A DNA stretch of 64,000 nt. It comes from a bacterium 1XD42-76. GTDB lineage: Bacteria > Bacillota > Clostridia > Lachnospirales > Lachnospiraceae. A program made the translations under genes and the position numbers. Below the pieces are notes generated by a model. The model did no database searches. It was not told where the DNA came from and saw only the letters and a program-made list of their open reading frames with translations. Positions 37,150-45,991 of the stretch are shown here, piece by piece. The number at the start of each line of letters is the position of its first letter. The first letter of the stretch is position 1. The DNA lies in the NCBI GenBank assembly GCA_009917545.1, contig QZDW01000003.1, forward strand, positions 223,901 through 287,900. The letters are read 5' to 3'.

Positions 37150-37178
37150 ATTCTATTACAATATCGTCAAAAAATCAA
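37150..37178 (-). promoter_or_regulatory. promoter inside the candidate invertible segment, now facing away from the glycan genes
   Basis: Read on the minus strand: TTGATT (37178-37173), a spacer of 17 bases and TAGAAT (37155-37150). It lies between the two 22-bp inverted repeats. In the assembled orientation it directs transcription leftward, toward the terminator and uxaC 3' end. After inversion it would point to the gene at 37621. A weaker TATAGT at 37196-37201 faces right but has no good -35. Confidence 0.6.
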
Positions 37179-37223
37179 GAGAATTAAATTCTTTTTATAG
37201 TAAATTTGTACCATAAAAAAAAC

Positions 37224-37245
37224 TTCTCAAAAACTACACTTTTTG
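37224..37245 (-). repeat. 22-bp inverted repeat, right arm
   Basis: Exact reverse complement of 37101-37122. It is followed, after 375 bases without a confident gene, by the first glycan-cluster gene. That leader (37246-37620) includes a patch of higher GC around 37300-37540 with a 79-codon minus-strand frame that I do not recognise; it may be an element remnant. Confidence 0.9.
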
Positions 37246-37620
37246 AGAAAGGTGATAAGAGAGGCATAAGAACCCATACCAGATCATAAGGGCAGCTTGT
37301 CAGATTAACTTCAGTTCGCGCTGCGGTTTTACCGGATCAACATAGGAATGTGTGTCGGACTGGCGGGCCTGTTCATGATTATAAAAAAACAAGTCGGCAT
37401 TAGAAGGCAGTGAATCGCAAGAGGAGACTGTGTATTGGGTATGCCAGGACCCTGTGAACATGAGGGGGAGCCCTTGTGATGTAGTGGGGAGCGAAGCGGA
37501 GGGAGTCCGCAGCATCCGGTGGAATGTATGGATGTCCAATATGCCTTATTTAATTAAAATGAAATCAAGAAATGGTAATAAATTTGCGGATATAACAAAA
37601 ATATTAAAGGACCGAGTAAT

Positions 37621-38763
37621 ATGGATTATTTTTCACATAAGTTTACAGAATATAATAATAAGTGCTACTTTATGGCAAAAAAATTTAATGGAATCTATAT
37701 GCTTGATCTGGAAAATGGAAAAACAAGTTTTTTTGGCATGGTACCAGGCGAACCGAGCATGGGAAAAGACTTATTTAAAGAGATCGTGTGTATTGATCAT
37801 AAATTATTTATTATTCCAGATAAAGCATCTTCTATTCATGTATTAGATGAGAATGCAAATGAAATTGTAAGACTGGAGCTGGAAAACAGAGTTTCCAGGT
37901 ATTTCAGATCAGATTTGAAATTTCTCTCAGCGTTTTTCTGTAATGGGATAATTTATCTTGTTCCATATAGCTATCCAGCGTTGGTTACGATAGATCCATA
38001 TACTTATGAAATAACATATTATGATGATTTTGTTAATGAAAGTGAAAAGGCAGATAATAATTTACACGCTGGAATGTTTATGATAGGGAAACGTATAGGA
38101 AATGAAATCTGTCTGGTACATCGTTCATCTAACAAACTCTTTTTTTTTGATATGGAGTTGAAGAAATGTTTGCTTGTTTCAATTGGGAATACAGCTAATA
38201 TATATGTTGATATATGTTTTGACGGTACTTTTTATTGGCTGGTTACAGCAAAAGGTGAGGTTTTGAAGTGGAATAGGGAAAAAGATGAAGTTAATTGTAT
38301 TTTCAATTATAAAACATATGGAGTGCCCCAGACAATTATAACAAGTTGGAACGTTATTGAGAAACAAATTTTTTATCATAATGGATATATATGGATTTTC
38401 AGTTACTGCTATCCGCCGATTAGAATTAACACAAAAAATAAAACTTGTGAGTTAATGGAAGAATTTGAGTTAGGTAAGTATGGGATTTCTTACCATGAGG
38501 CGGGAGGATATAATCACGTTTGTATCCGTACAGACGACAATAGATTATATGTGTACTGCCATTATCAAAACTTATTGTACCAATATGAGCTTTTGTCAGG
38601 GGATATTAGGGCAATTAATTTAATTCGAGAAAATGACATGCATAAAGATGAATTTTGTGTGTTCCTTCAGGAAGTAAGCGAGGATAACTTAATGATTGAT
38701 AAAAAGGATAAAAAAGAACTTAATCCGATTGGGAAAAGTATATTCAGAAAACTGAATAGGTGA
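37621..38763 (+). CDS. beta-propeller-like protein at the head of the glycan cluster
   Basis: A 380-residue protein without signal peptide or membrane helix. It is made of repeated beta-strand units of about 45-50 residues with patterns such as KCYFMAKKFNGIYMLDLENG, KLFIIPDKASSIHVLDENAN, GIIYLVPYSYPALVTIDPYT and KLFFFDMELKKCLLVSIGNT, which suggest a six- or seven-bladed propeller of the kelch/WD-like sort. No catalytic residues can be named. It is the first gene after the candidate invertible promoter, is markedly AT-rich, and is followed by a glycosyltransferase after 45 bases. A structural, glycan-sensing or assembly role is possible; this is inference only. Confidence 0.7.
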   Translation: MDYFSHKFTEYNNKCYFMAKKFNGIYMLDLENGKTSFFGMVPGEPSMGKDLFKEIVCIDHKLFIIPDKASSIHVLDENANEIVRLELENRVSRYFRSDLKFLSAFFCNGIIYLVPYSYPALVTIDPYTYEITYYDDFVNESEKADNNLHAGMFMIGKRIGNEICLVHRSSNKLFFFDMELKKCLLVSIGNTANIYVDICFDGTFYWLVTAKGEVLKWNREKDEVNCIFNYKTYGVPQTIITSWNVIEKQIFYHNGYIWIFSYCYPPIRINTKNKTCELMEEFELGKYGISYHEAGGYNHVCIRTDDNRLYVYCHYQNLLYQYELLSGDIRAINLIRENDMHKDEFCVFLQEVSEDNLMIDKKDKKELNPIGKSIFRKLNR

Positions 38764-38808
38764 ACTATAGATATGCTGTTATACATAGTAAAATGAGGAG
38801 TATTCAGG

Positions 38809-40890
38809 ATGAGAAAATTAGTGATTATTCCGTCAGATTCAGTCCAGTCACTCGTAAGAGCCGGATGGTCATATGAACAGTTAGAAGAATATTATAATCC
38901 AGGATCATTTTTTGACGAAGTTTATTGTCTATATCCACATGAAGAAAGCAGTATAAGCGGAAAAATAAAATATATACAGGTTAGACCAGAAGAGATTAGA
39001 AGATACCTTCTGGAAATTAAACCAGATGTCGTGAGGGGATATGGTGGAGGATGGGCAAGTATCTATGCCAATGCCGCTCGTATTTTGGGTGTACCAGTTG
39101 TTGTTTCTGTTCATGATATTAGTCCGCTTTATGTAGATCCTTCTTTAAAATATGCAGATAAAGTTATATGCATGACAAAAGCGGTAAAAGAGGCAGTAAA
39201 AAAGATAGCAGGGGTGGAGGAGAGCAGAATTGAAATTTTGCCGAATCGTGTAGATATCAAAATGTTTTCCAAAAGAGAATGTCAAATTTTTCTTGATGAA
39301 ATAGCTGAAAGATATGGGCACGGAAAATTTATTTTGCATGTTGGCAGAAAATCATATCAAAAAAATCTGGATACGTTAATAAAGGCACTACAATACCTAC
39401 CGGCAGAATACAAAGCTATTTTTTTAGGGGTTGGGGATAGCGCTATCTATGAAGAATTGGCGAAACAGGAAAAAGTAGCTACTAGGTGTTTTTTTGAAAA
39501 CAGTGTACCCAAAGATGAATTACCTTACTACTATTCTTGGTGCGATTGCATGTGCACTCCGTCTAGGTGGGAAGGATTTGGGATTGTTTTTATAGAAGCA
39601 GCCGCATGCGAATGCGTAGTCGTTACTTCTGATATTTCACCGATGAATGAGTATCTTCAGGATGGAAAAAATGCTTTTTTAGTGAAGTCCTATCTGGATC
39701 CCCATGAGCTGGCTATAACAATTAGACATGCTACGGAAAAAAGTGAGTTAACAGACAAGATAAAAAAGACAGCTCGCTATACAGCATCAGAATTTTTTGA
39801 TAAAAACAAAATTGATGAAAAAGAGATAGGAATATATCGATCTGTGATGAAACGGGGTGCAGATAACAAATTTATCACATTGATAGAAAATGAAAAAATG
39901 GATGATAAAAAGATTATCTTATTTGGAGCCGGAAATAATGGAAAGAGGCTATGTAAAAAGATACGAGATAAGGTGGCATTTTTTGTTGATAATGATACCG
40001 ATAAAACGGGGAGGCAGATAAATGGTGTGAGAATCATTTCTTATGAAACCCTGTTAAAGTTATATAAAGATTATACGATTGTTGTAACACCAAATGACAG
40101 AAAAGAAATTGAAAATTTACTGCTGGCTGATGGGATTCCATATATGAGCTTGGAATGGTTTTTGGCTGTCAATCAGTTAAAACTAGAAAACGAATATCAA
40201 ATAAGTCCCGAATTTTCAAAAGCAGTACGACTGATTAATGAATCAGAAAATATTGTAGATTTGGGATGTGGGACGAATCCTTTACCCTCGGCAAGAGTGG
40301 CAGTTGATAAATATATAGAACCGATTCATAGGGTGTATGGAGAGGGAAAGCAGATTGATGTTAAGGAGATCGAGAGCAAAGGAATAAAATTTATTCAAGC
40401 TGATTTTGAAGCACTTCCTTTTGACAAGAATGAGTTTGATTTGGCTTATTCCCATCACGTGGTTGAACACATAGAGCATCCAGAAAGAGCTTTAGAAGAA
40501 ATGCAGAGAATTGCTAAAAAAGGGATCATTATGTGTCCATCAATTTTTGCAGAAAGTATATTCGGAAGAGTATATCATAAATGGGAAATCACATGGAGAG
40601 AAAATTTAATTGTTTTTATCGAAAAAAGAGAGCGGAAGACATGGTTTGGAGAAGGCCCCCAAATTATTGATGGAAAGATGGAGATTCCGCCTAACTGTAA
40701 TCCTTTCGATATGATCTTAAATGATGGCGATTGGTATAGTGGTAATTGTTATGATGAGAGACTGCGCAGTTTATTAAGAGATTACTGGTACGGTCATTTC
40801 TTAATTATGGAAAATGTTTTTGTATGGGAAGATAGTTTTGATTTTTTGATTATATACAATGACGGTACAATAGTGAGACATTGTAACTGA
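38809..40890 (+). CDS. three-domain GT4 glycosyltransferase / Rossmann module / SAM methyltransferase
   Basis: A 693-residue protein joining three units. Residues 1-350 are a GT4-type retaining glycosyltransferase (ILHVGRKSYQKNLDTLIKAL, then EGFGIVFIEAAACE, the E-x7-E motif). Residues 364-455 are the PglD-N-like Rossmann module shared across this cluster (KKIILFGAGNNGKRLCKKI, then FFVDNDTDKTGRQING). Residues 480-640 are a class I methyltransferase (IVDLGCGTNPLPSARV, FDLAYSHHVVEHIEHPERA). It probably adds a sugar to the growing surface glycan and methylates it or a neighbouring residue. The ATG at 38809 follows GAGGAGTATTCAGG, and the next gene starts 13 bases after its stop. Confidence 0.88.
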   Translation: MRKLVIIPSDSVQSLVRAGWSYEQLEEYYNPGSFFDEVYCLYPHEESSISGKIKYIQVRPEEIRRYLLEIKPDVVRGYGGGWASIYANAARILGVPVVVSVHDISPLYVDPSLKYADKVICMTKAVKEAVKKIAGVEESRIEILPNRVDIKMFSKRECQIFLDEIAERYGHGKFILHVGRKSYQKNLDTLIKALQYLPAEYKAIFLGVGDSAIYEELAKQEKVATRCFFENSVPKDELPYYYSWCDCMCTPSRWEGFGIVFIEAAACECVVVTSDISPMNEYLQDGKNAFLVKSYLDPHELAITIRHATEKSELTDKIKKTARYTASEFFDKNKIDEKEIGIYRSVMKRGADNKFITLIENEKMDDKKIILFGAGNNGKRLCKKIRDKVAFFVDNDTDKTGRQINGVRIISYETLLKLYKDYTIVVTPNDRKEIENLLLADGIPYMSLEWFLAVNQLKLENEYQISPEFSKAVRLINESENIVDLGCGTNPLPSARVAVDKYIEPIHRVYGEGKQIDVKEIESKGIKFIQADFEALPFDKNEFDLAYSHHVVEHIEHPERALEEMQRIAKKGIIMCPSIFAESIFGRVYHKWEITWRENLIVFIEKRERKTWFGEGPQIIDGKMEIPPNCNPFDMILNDGDWYSGNCYDERLRSLLRDYWYGHFLIMENVFVWEDSFDFLIIYNDGTIVRHCN

Positions 40891-40903
40891 TTGCGAGGAT
40901 GAA

Positions 40904-41905
40904 ATGAAAATTGCGATATTTGGAGCTGGTAAAGATGGTATAAAAGCATTGCAGGATTTTGGAAAAGATAATGTCAGTTTTTTTATAGATAATTATAAAG
41001 CAGGGGATGTAGTCAATGGGATTCCAGTATATTCCCTATTACAGATCCCACAAGAATGGAAAGAAAAACTATTGATTTTTGTTGCCTCTGATAAATATAA
41101 GGAAGCAATGGTTCTTCAGTTAGAAGAAAACCACTATATAAATTATCGGATATATGCAAACGGTCATATTTCGGGTAGTACCCGTGAAAGGCTTTCACGG
41201 GAACAATGGGGAGAAATGTACAACGAAACAACCTTGGAGAATGTAATAAATCATTTAGAGAATGGCTGTTTTAATGTACAGACACAGGAAATTTTGAAAA
41301 TCACTCATGAAGGAGAACATGTTTTGGAAATTGGATGCGGAACAGGTGAATCCTCTTTGGCCCTCTCTAAAGAGGGACGTTTCGTATCAGCACTTGATTA
41401 TTCTGTTCAAAGTATCCAACTTGTATCAAGATTGGTCGAACAAACAGGATATAAGGTAGATATGTATTGTATAGATGCATTTGGTGAGCTGCCATTTAAA
41501 AATCGGGAATTTGATGTAGTATTTCAGGCAGGGCTTCTGGAGCATTTTGAGAGGAAGCAACGAATAGAAATGCTTTCAAAGTGGAGACGAATTTGCAGAA
41601 AGATGGTATCTATGATACCAAACGCACATAGCCTGGCCTACAGAGCTGGAAAAAAGCTGCAAGAAGATGGTGGAATATGGGCATGGGGTCTGGAGATTCC
41701 CCAAAGCTCGCTGTTGAGTGAATTTGAACAAGCTGGTTATACAGATATACAGGAATACTCGATAGGCGCACGGAAGGCGCTGGATTTTTTGCCAAAAAAT
41801 CATTACTTACGGATAGCGATTGAGCGTTGGATGGATGAAACAAATAATATAGAAGACTGGGGGCAAGGATATTTGCTGGTAACAACAGCAAAAAATCCGG
41901 ACTGA
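40904..41905 (+). CDS. Rossmann module fused to SAM-dependent methyltransferase
   Basis: A 333-residue protein. Residues 1-95 are the cluster's Rossmann module at the N-terminus (MKIAIFGAGKDGIKALQDF, then FFIDNYKAGDVVNGIPVYSL). After a linker, residues 135-300 form a class I methyltransferase (VLEIGCGTGESSLALSKEG, FDVVFQAGLLEHFERKQR). There is no transmembrane segment. It stands directly behind the GT4 fusion and before another methyltransferase fusion, so three methyltransferase domains occur in a row. The substrate is unknown; sugar or glycerol-phosphate O-methylation is plausible. Confidence 0.85.
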   Translation: MKIAIFGAGKDGIKALQDFGKDNVSFFIDNYKAGDVVNGIPVYSLLQIPQEWKEKLLIFVASDKYKEAMVLQLEENHYINYRIYANGHISGSTRERLSREQWGEMYNETTLENVINHLENGCFNVQTQEILKITHEGEHVLEIGCGTGESSLALSKEGRFVSALDYSVQSIQLVSRLVEQTGYKVDMYCIDAFGELPFKNREFDVVFQAGLLEHFERKQRIEMLSKWRRICRKMVSMIPNAHSLAYRAGKKLQEDGGIWAWGLEIPQSSLLSEFEQAGYTDIQEYSIGARKALDFLPKNHYLRIAIERWMDETNNIEDWGQGYLLVTTAKNPD

Positions 41906-41920
41906 TATAAGGAGATATGT

Positions 41921-43429
41921 TTGTCAAAGAATATGGATAGAATAGATATTTATAAAAAAACCATAAATTGGATAAAAAATAATAGTATTTGCGAGAAAGG
42001 AATTGCTGTAAGTTCAGATGAATTCAGACCCTATCCAGAAGTGACGGGATACTATATACCAACCCTGATTCAATGGGGATATCGTGAAATAGCAGTTTCT
42101 TATGCGGATTGGTTATGCCGCATTCAGAAAGCGGATGGTTCATGGTTTGATCCTCAGGATAAAGCGCCATATGTATTTGATACAGCACAAGTATTGAAAG
42201 GGTTACTGGCTGCCAGAAAAATGGTGCCAAAAGTTGATACACATATTGTAAAAGGCTGCGATTGGATTTTAAGTAATATGCAGCCTGACGGCAGGTTGAC
42301 TACACCAACAACGGATGCCTGGGGAAAGAATGAAGAAGTATGCTCTGAGCTGGTTCATCTTTATTGTTTGTCTCCACTCATTGAAGCAGCAGAAGTATAC
42401 GGCAGACCAGAATATAGAGAAAACGCAGACAAAATTTTGGATTTTTATTTAAAACATTATAGAGATAAAATTTTGAACTTTAGTCTTCTTTCGCATTTTT
42501 ATGCCTATATAATAGAAGGCCTTTTAGATATGGGAAAAGAAGATATTGCCAGGACTGCCATGAAGAATATGGAGAAATATCAAAAGAAGAGTGGAGCCGT
42601 TCCGGCCTATTATCATGTAGATTGGGTATGTTCTACGGGGATGTTTCAGCTTGCGTCCATATGGTTTAGGCTAGGAGATATTGTCCGTGGGAATGCTGCA
42701 TTTGAGTATGCGTGTAGCTTACAGAATGAATCTGGCGGATGGTATGGAAGCTATGTATCAGAAAAGAATCCGGAAGAAATGAATACATATTTTCCCAGGA
42801 GTGAAATAAGCTGGGCAGCCAAATATTTTTTGGATGCATTATACTATAAAAATTTATCTGAATTTGAAAAAATGGCTGATATTTTTTTGGAAAAAATTGA
42901 TTTTTTGGATGGCCGATATAAATTGATTAGTAACTTGATATCCAAATCAGAAGTGAGTTGGAAAATATTGGATGTTGGATGTGGGAAGGGAAGATATTTA
43001 AAAAATTTAGTAGAGGAATATCCGATGTATAGCTACTATGCAGTGGACATATCGAGTCATGTTATGCAGCGTATTACCTGTCCAATAAAAGAAAAAAGGC
43101 AGGGAACGCTTACCAATATTCCTTATGAGAACGATAAATTTGATTTTGTATACACTTGTGAGGCGCTAGAACATGCAGTAGACATTGAAAACGCAGTGAA
43201 AGAACTTGCAAGGGTAACGAAACCTGGTGGGAAAATTGTGATAATAGATAAGAATATAGAAGAAATCGGACGAATGAAAATCGCCGAATGGGAACAATGG
43301 TTTGATAAAAATGAGTTGAAAAATATTCTGAAAAAATACTGTCGTATGGTTGAATATAAAGAAATAACAGAATATGAGACGCATACAGGAGACCATTTGT
43401 TTTTAGGATGGGTCGGTATCGTAAAATAA
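41921..43429 (+). CDS. alpha/alpha-toroid domain fused to SAM methyltransferase
   Basis: A 502-residue protein. The first 310 residues are helical repeats with the look of terpene-cyclase or prenyltransferase alpha/alpha toroids, including QW-like elements (IQKADGSWFDPQ, LSNMQPDGRLTTP, LQNESGGWYGSYV). Residues 345-500 are a class I methyltransferase (KILDVGCGKGRYLKNLVEEY, FDFVYTCEALEHAVDIENA). The start is TTG 41921 behind AAGGAGATATG. The toroid has no DXDD motif that I can see, so a cyclase reaction is unlikely, and a carbohydrate-binding or lyase-like function is as plausible. It lacks the shared Rossmann module. Confidence 0.78.
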   Translation: MSKNMDRIDIYKKTINWIKNNSICEKGIAVSSDEFRPYPEVTGYYIPTLIQWGYREIAVSYADWLCRIQKADGSWFDPQDKAPYVFDTAQVLKGLLAARKMVPKVDTHIVKGCDWILSNMQPDGRLTTPTTDAWGKNEEVCSELVHLYCLSPLIEAAEVYGRPEYRENADKILDFYLKHYRDKILNFSLLSHFYAYIIEGLLDMGKEDIARTAMKNMEKYQKKSGAVPAYYHVDWVCSTGMFQLASIWFRLGDIVRGNAAFEYACSLQNESGGWYGSYVSEKNPEEMNTYFPRSEISWAAKYFLDALYYKNLSEFEKMADIFLEKIDFLDGRYKLISNLISKSEVSWKILDVGCGKGRYLKNLVEEYPMYSYYAVDISSHVMQRITCPIKEKRQGTLTNIPYENDKFDFVYTCEALEHAVDIENAVKELARVTKPGGKIVIIDKNIEEIGRMKIAEWEQWFDKNELKNILKKYCRMVEYKEITEYETHTGDHLFLGWVGIVK

Positions 43430-43513
43430 AGATAAAATGTAATAATATAAGAAACGTAAGGTATGAAGCAATTTATAAGAAATTATTTTAAATACTATAG
43501 TTGGAGGTGCGCC

Positions 43514-44767
43514 ATGATTCAAATATCAAAATTTACTGATGGAGCAGAGAAGAAAATATTGCTAATGCCATTTTGTCTAAATGCAGTTTTAACATTTCAC
43601 AGGTTACAACACGGGGGGGGGGGGGTAAAAAATGAAGTGGTCGGATTTTTCGATAATGATTTTAAATTACAACATTCATCTTATAAAGATAAACCTATTT
43701 TAATGCCGCATGGAACAGACTATTCGGTTATTTTGTGTATGGAAGAGCATTTTGATGCAATGGAAAGGCAGCTAACAATGCTTGGGTATAAGGGCAGAAT
43801 ATTTAAATACAATGATTTAGAGTTTGAATATTCTGAACAGGATATCATTGGTGAGGTTGATGAGGCTGAATATATAAAAAATGCAAAAAATGAAGCGATA
43901 TTTTTTAACGATGTAAGCAGAAAAAATGGAGTAATAAAAATTAAAGAGCTTAAAGTGGCTGCAAAAAAAAATAATGCTTTTATTGTTGATTCACTAGATA
44001 TAAAAGTAACTGACCGTTGTACAATGAAATGCAATTACTGTGCTGCAGGATTAGATTATATGAAAAAAGGGCAAGATAACGAGATTAACGCAATTATAGA
44101 AGATTTTGTGTGCTTTTTGTCAAAGGTTGATTTTATAAGAAGAGTATTTGTCACGGGTGGAGAAGCATTTTTACATCCTGATATTGATAGCTTGCTGAGA
44201 TGCTTTATTGAAAGTAACGAATGCAAAGAAAAATGTGGTAGTATTTGTATTATCACAAATGGAACAGTGATTCCAAATAGTAATACAATTTCATTATTGA
44301 AACAGGCTAATATGGGTGTTTTAATAAGTGATTACAAGCATTGGAATCCTACGAAAAAATATAGAGTAACAGAATTGATTAGCATATTAAACAAGAATAA
44401 AGTGCCATATCGAATTGATAGTTTATTATCTGGATGGAGAGATATACAGTCAATAGTAGACTATGGGGAAGCTGAGTTTAAGTCTAAAAATTGTAGCAAC
44501 TTGTTTTGTAGCCCAATAGAAAATGGACGTTATTACAAATGCTGGTTTTTATTACAGGCATGTAAATTACAGGCTATTCCATTTGATGAGAATGATTCTA
44601 TTAAGATAGATGATATCAATAGTGAATCGTACCAAAGATATCGCTCCAGTTTGACACCAGGGTGTGGATGGTGTAAGGGACATACATGGGAACAAAGAAA
44701 GACCGAAAAAGTAGCTGTGGCAGAACAATTAAGAGAACCAAGAAAGTATAAAAAGTATTTTGAATGA
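43514..44767 (+). CDS. radical SAM/SPASM enzyme with N-terminal Rossmann-like module and internal poly-G tract
   Basis: A 417-residue protein from the ATG at 43514 (behind GGAGGT; the frame is open to 43463). Residues 8-110 resemble the cluster's Rossmann module (KKILLMPFCLNAVLTF, then VVGFFDNDFKLQH) but lack the usual GxGxxG. The radical SAM core follows with CTMKCNYC (Cys169, Cys173, Cys176) and VTGGEAFLHPD. A SPASM-like C-terminus has several cysteines (CSNLFC, KCWFLLQAC, CGWCKGH) for auxiliary Fe-S clusters. Such enzymes modify peptides or sugars. Codons 34-37 are encoded by a 13-G run, a likely contingency tract; 13 is the in-frame length. Confidence 0.85.
   Translation: MIQISKFTDGAEKKILLMPFCLNAVLTFHRLQHGGGGVKNEVVGFFDNDFKLQHSSYKDKPILMPHGTDYSVILCMEEHFDAMERQLTMLGYKGRIFKYNDLEFEYSEQDIIGEVDEAEYIKNAKNEAIFFNDVSRKNGVIKIKELKVAAKKNNAFIVDSLDIKVTDRCTMKCNYCAAGLDYMKKGQDNEINAIIEDFVCFLSKVDFIRRVFVTGGEAFLHPDIDSLLRCFIESNECKEKCGSICIITNGTVIPNSNTISLLKQANMGVLISDYKHWNPTKKYRVTELISILNKNKVPYRIDSLLSGWRDIQSIVDYGEAEFKSKNCSNLFCSPIENGRYYKCWFLLQACKLQAIPFDENDSIKIDDINSESYQRYRSSLTPGCGWCKGHTWEQRKTEKVAVAEQLREPRKYKKYFE
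43613..43625 (+). repeat. 13-G homopolymer inside the radical SAM gene
   Basis: Thirteen consecutive G in an otherwise AT-rich gene. It codes for four Gly plus the first base of a Val codon in the loop between the first helix and second strand of the N-terminal module. Loss or gain of one or two G would frameshift the gene after about 37 codons, so it can act as an on/off switch by slipped-strand mispairing. Confidence 0.85.
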
Positions 44768-44866
44768 AAATTTAGAACTTCTACTTTTTAGGATAAATTT
44801 GCTGCTTTGTCATTGAAAATAAGAAGCTGTGGAGTCAGTGAGCGGATAACAGGAGCACAATTCGAA

Positions 44867-45970
44867 ATGAAAGTAGTTATCGTATTCGGTACACGTCCTG
44901 AAGCAATTAAGATGTGTCCACTAATTTTACAACTGAAAAAGGTAAAACAAATAGAATGTATTATATGTTTAACAGGGCAGCATAGAGAGATGCTGAATCA
45001 AATAATGGACTTTTTTGATATTCATGCAAACTATAATCTAAATATTATGAGGACAAATCAGACCTTGACAGATGTTACTGTTGAGGTATTAAATAAACTA
45101 GATCCTATTTTAGAAAAAGAAAAACCAGACCTGCTCTTAGTACATGGAGATACATCGACTTCTTTCGCAGCATCATTAGCAGGATTTTATCGCAATATTA
45201 TAATTGGACATATTGAGGCAGGTTTAAGAACATATGATATGTGTGCACCATATCCAGAAGAATTTAATCGCCAGGCTGTTGATCTGATATCGACACTTTA
45301 CTTTGCACCAACCGAGCAGTCAAGACAGAATTTGTTAAAAGAAGGAAAAAGGAGAGAAGATATCTATGTGACAGGAAATACTGTGATAGATGCCCTTTCT
45401 TTTACTGTAAATGACAGCTACTGTAACGATGCCCTAGACTGGGGGAAGGATTCCCGTTTAATCCTTCTAACTGCCCATAGAAGAGAAAATTTAGGAGAAC
45501 CGATGCGTCATATGTTTCGGGCAATCAAGCGGGTGCTTGATGAATACTCCGATGTAAAGGTCATATATCCTGTACATAAAAATCCTAAAGTACGTGAAGT
45601 GGCTCAAGAGATATTGGCGGGAGCAGAACGCATTCGTTTAATTGAACCATTGGATGTAGTAGATTTTCATAATTTTATGGCCCGGAGTTATATTATTTTG
45701 ACAGATAGTGGTGGAATACAAGAGGAGGCCCCATCTTTAGGGAAACCAGTGTTGGTGATGCGTGATACTACAGAACGTCCAGAGGGAATAGTAGCTGGAA
45801 CTTTAAAGTTGGTAGGAACCACAGAGGAGACGATTTACCATGAACTAAAAGGACTACTTACCAATAATGCGCTATATCAAAAGATGAGTAAAGCAGTAAA
45901 TCCGTATGGAGATGGTCACGCATCAGAGCGAATAAAAGATATTATTTTGCAAAGATTTAGTTTGGAATGA
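44867..45970 (+). CDS. wecB: UDP-N-acetylglucosamine 2-epimerase (non-hydrolysing)
   Basis: This enzyme turns UDP-GlcNAc into UDP-ManNAc for capsule, teichoic-acid linkage or ManNAc-uronate synthesis. From the ATG at 44867 the protein has 367 residues: VVIVFGTRPEAIKMCPLI, LVHGDTSTSFAASLAGF, HIEAGLRTYDMCAPYPEEFN, LTAHRRENLGEPM, LTDSGGIQEEAPSLGKPVLV and MRDTTERPEGI. The frame is open to 44807, but AGGAGC at 44851 and the domain start favour 44867. It is one of the few enzymes in the cluster without the Rossmann add-on module. UDP-ManNAc is then the likely donor or precursor for one of the GT2 enzymes. Confidence 0.95.
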   Translation: MKVVIVFGTRPEAIKMCPLILQLKKVKQIECIICLTGQHREMLNQIMDFFDIHANYNLNIMRTNQTLTDVTVEVLNKLDPILEKEKPDLLLVHGDTSTSFAASLAGFYRNIIIGHIEAGLRTYDMCAPYPEEFNRQAVDLISTLYFAPTEQSRQNLLKEGKRREDIYVTGNTVIDALSFTVNDSYCNDALDWGKDSRLILLTAHRRENLGEPMRHMFRAIKRVLDEYSDVKVIYPVHKNPKVREVAQEILAGAERIRLIEPLDVVDFHNFMARSYIILTDSGGIQEEAPSLGKPVLVMRDTTERPEGIVAGTLKLVGTTEETIYHELKGLLTNNALYQKMSKAVNPYGDGHASERIKDIILQRFSLE

Positions 45971-45991
45971 CAGAAAACTTTATTTAAAGCT

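Noticed and set aside
37101..37245. Inverted repeat read as a simple long-loop terminator or small transposon-like element
   Set aside because: A 101-base loop is too long for a terminator, no T-run follows either arm, and no flanking target duplication is visible; an invertible segment explains sharp borders and the internal promoter better.
37300..37539. 79-codon minus-strand frame between the candidate switch and the first glycan gene
   Set aside because: It is of higher GC than its surroundings and may be an element remnant, but no family could be named, so it is not listed as a gene.
43613..43625. Poly-G run as a sequencing or assembly artefact
   Set aside because: It cannot be excluded from sequence alone, but the frame is intact at exactly this length on both sides, which an error would not favour.
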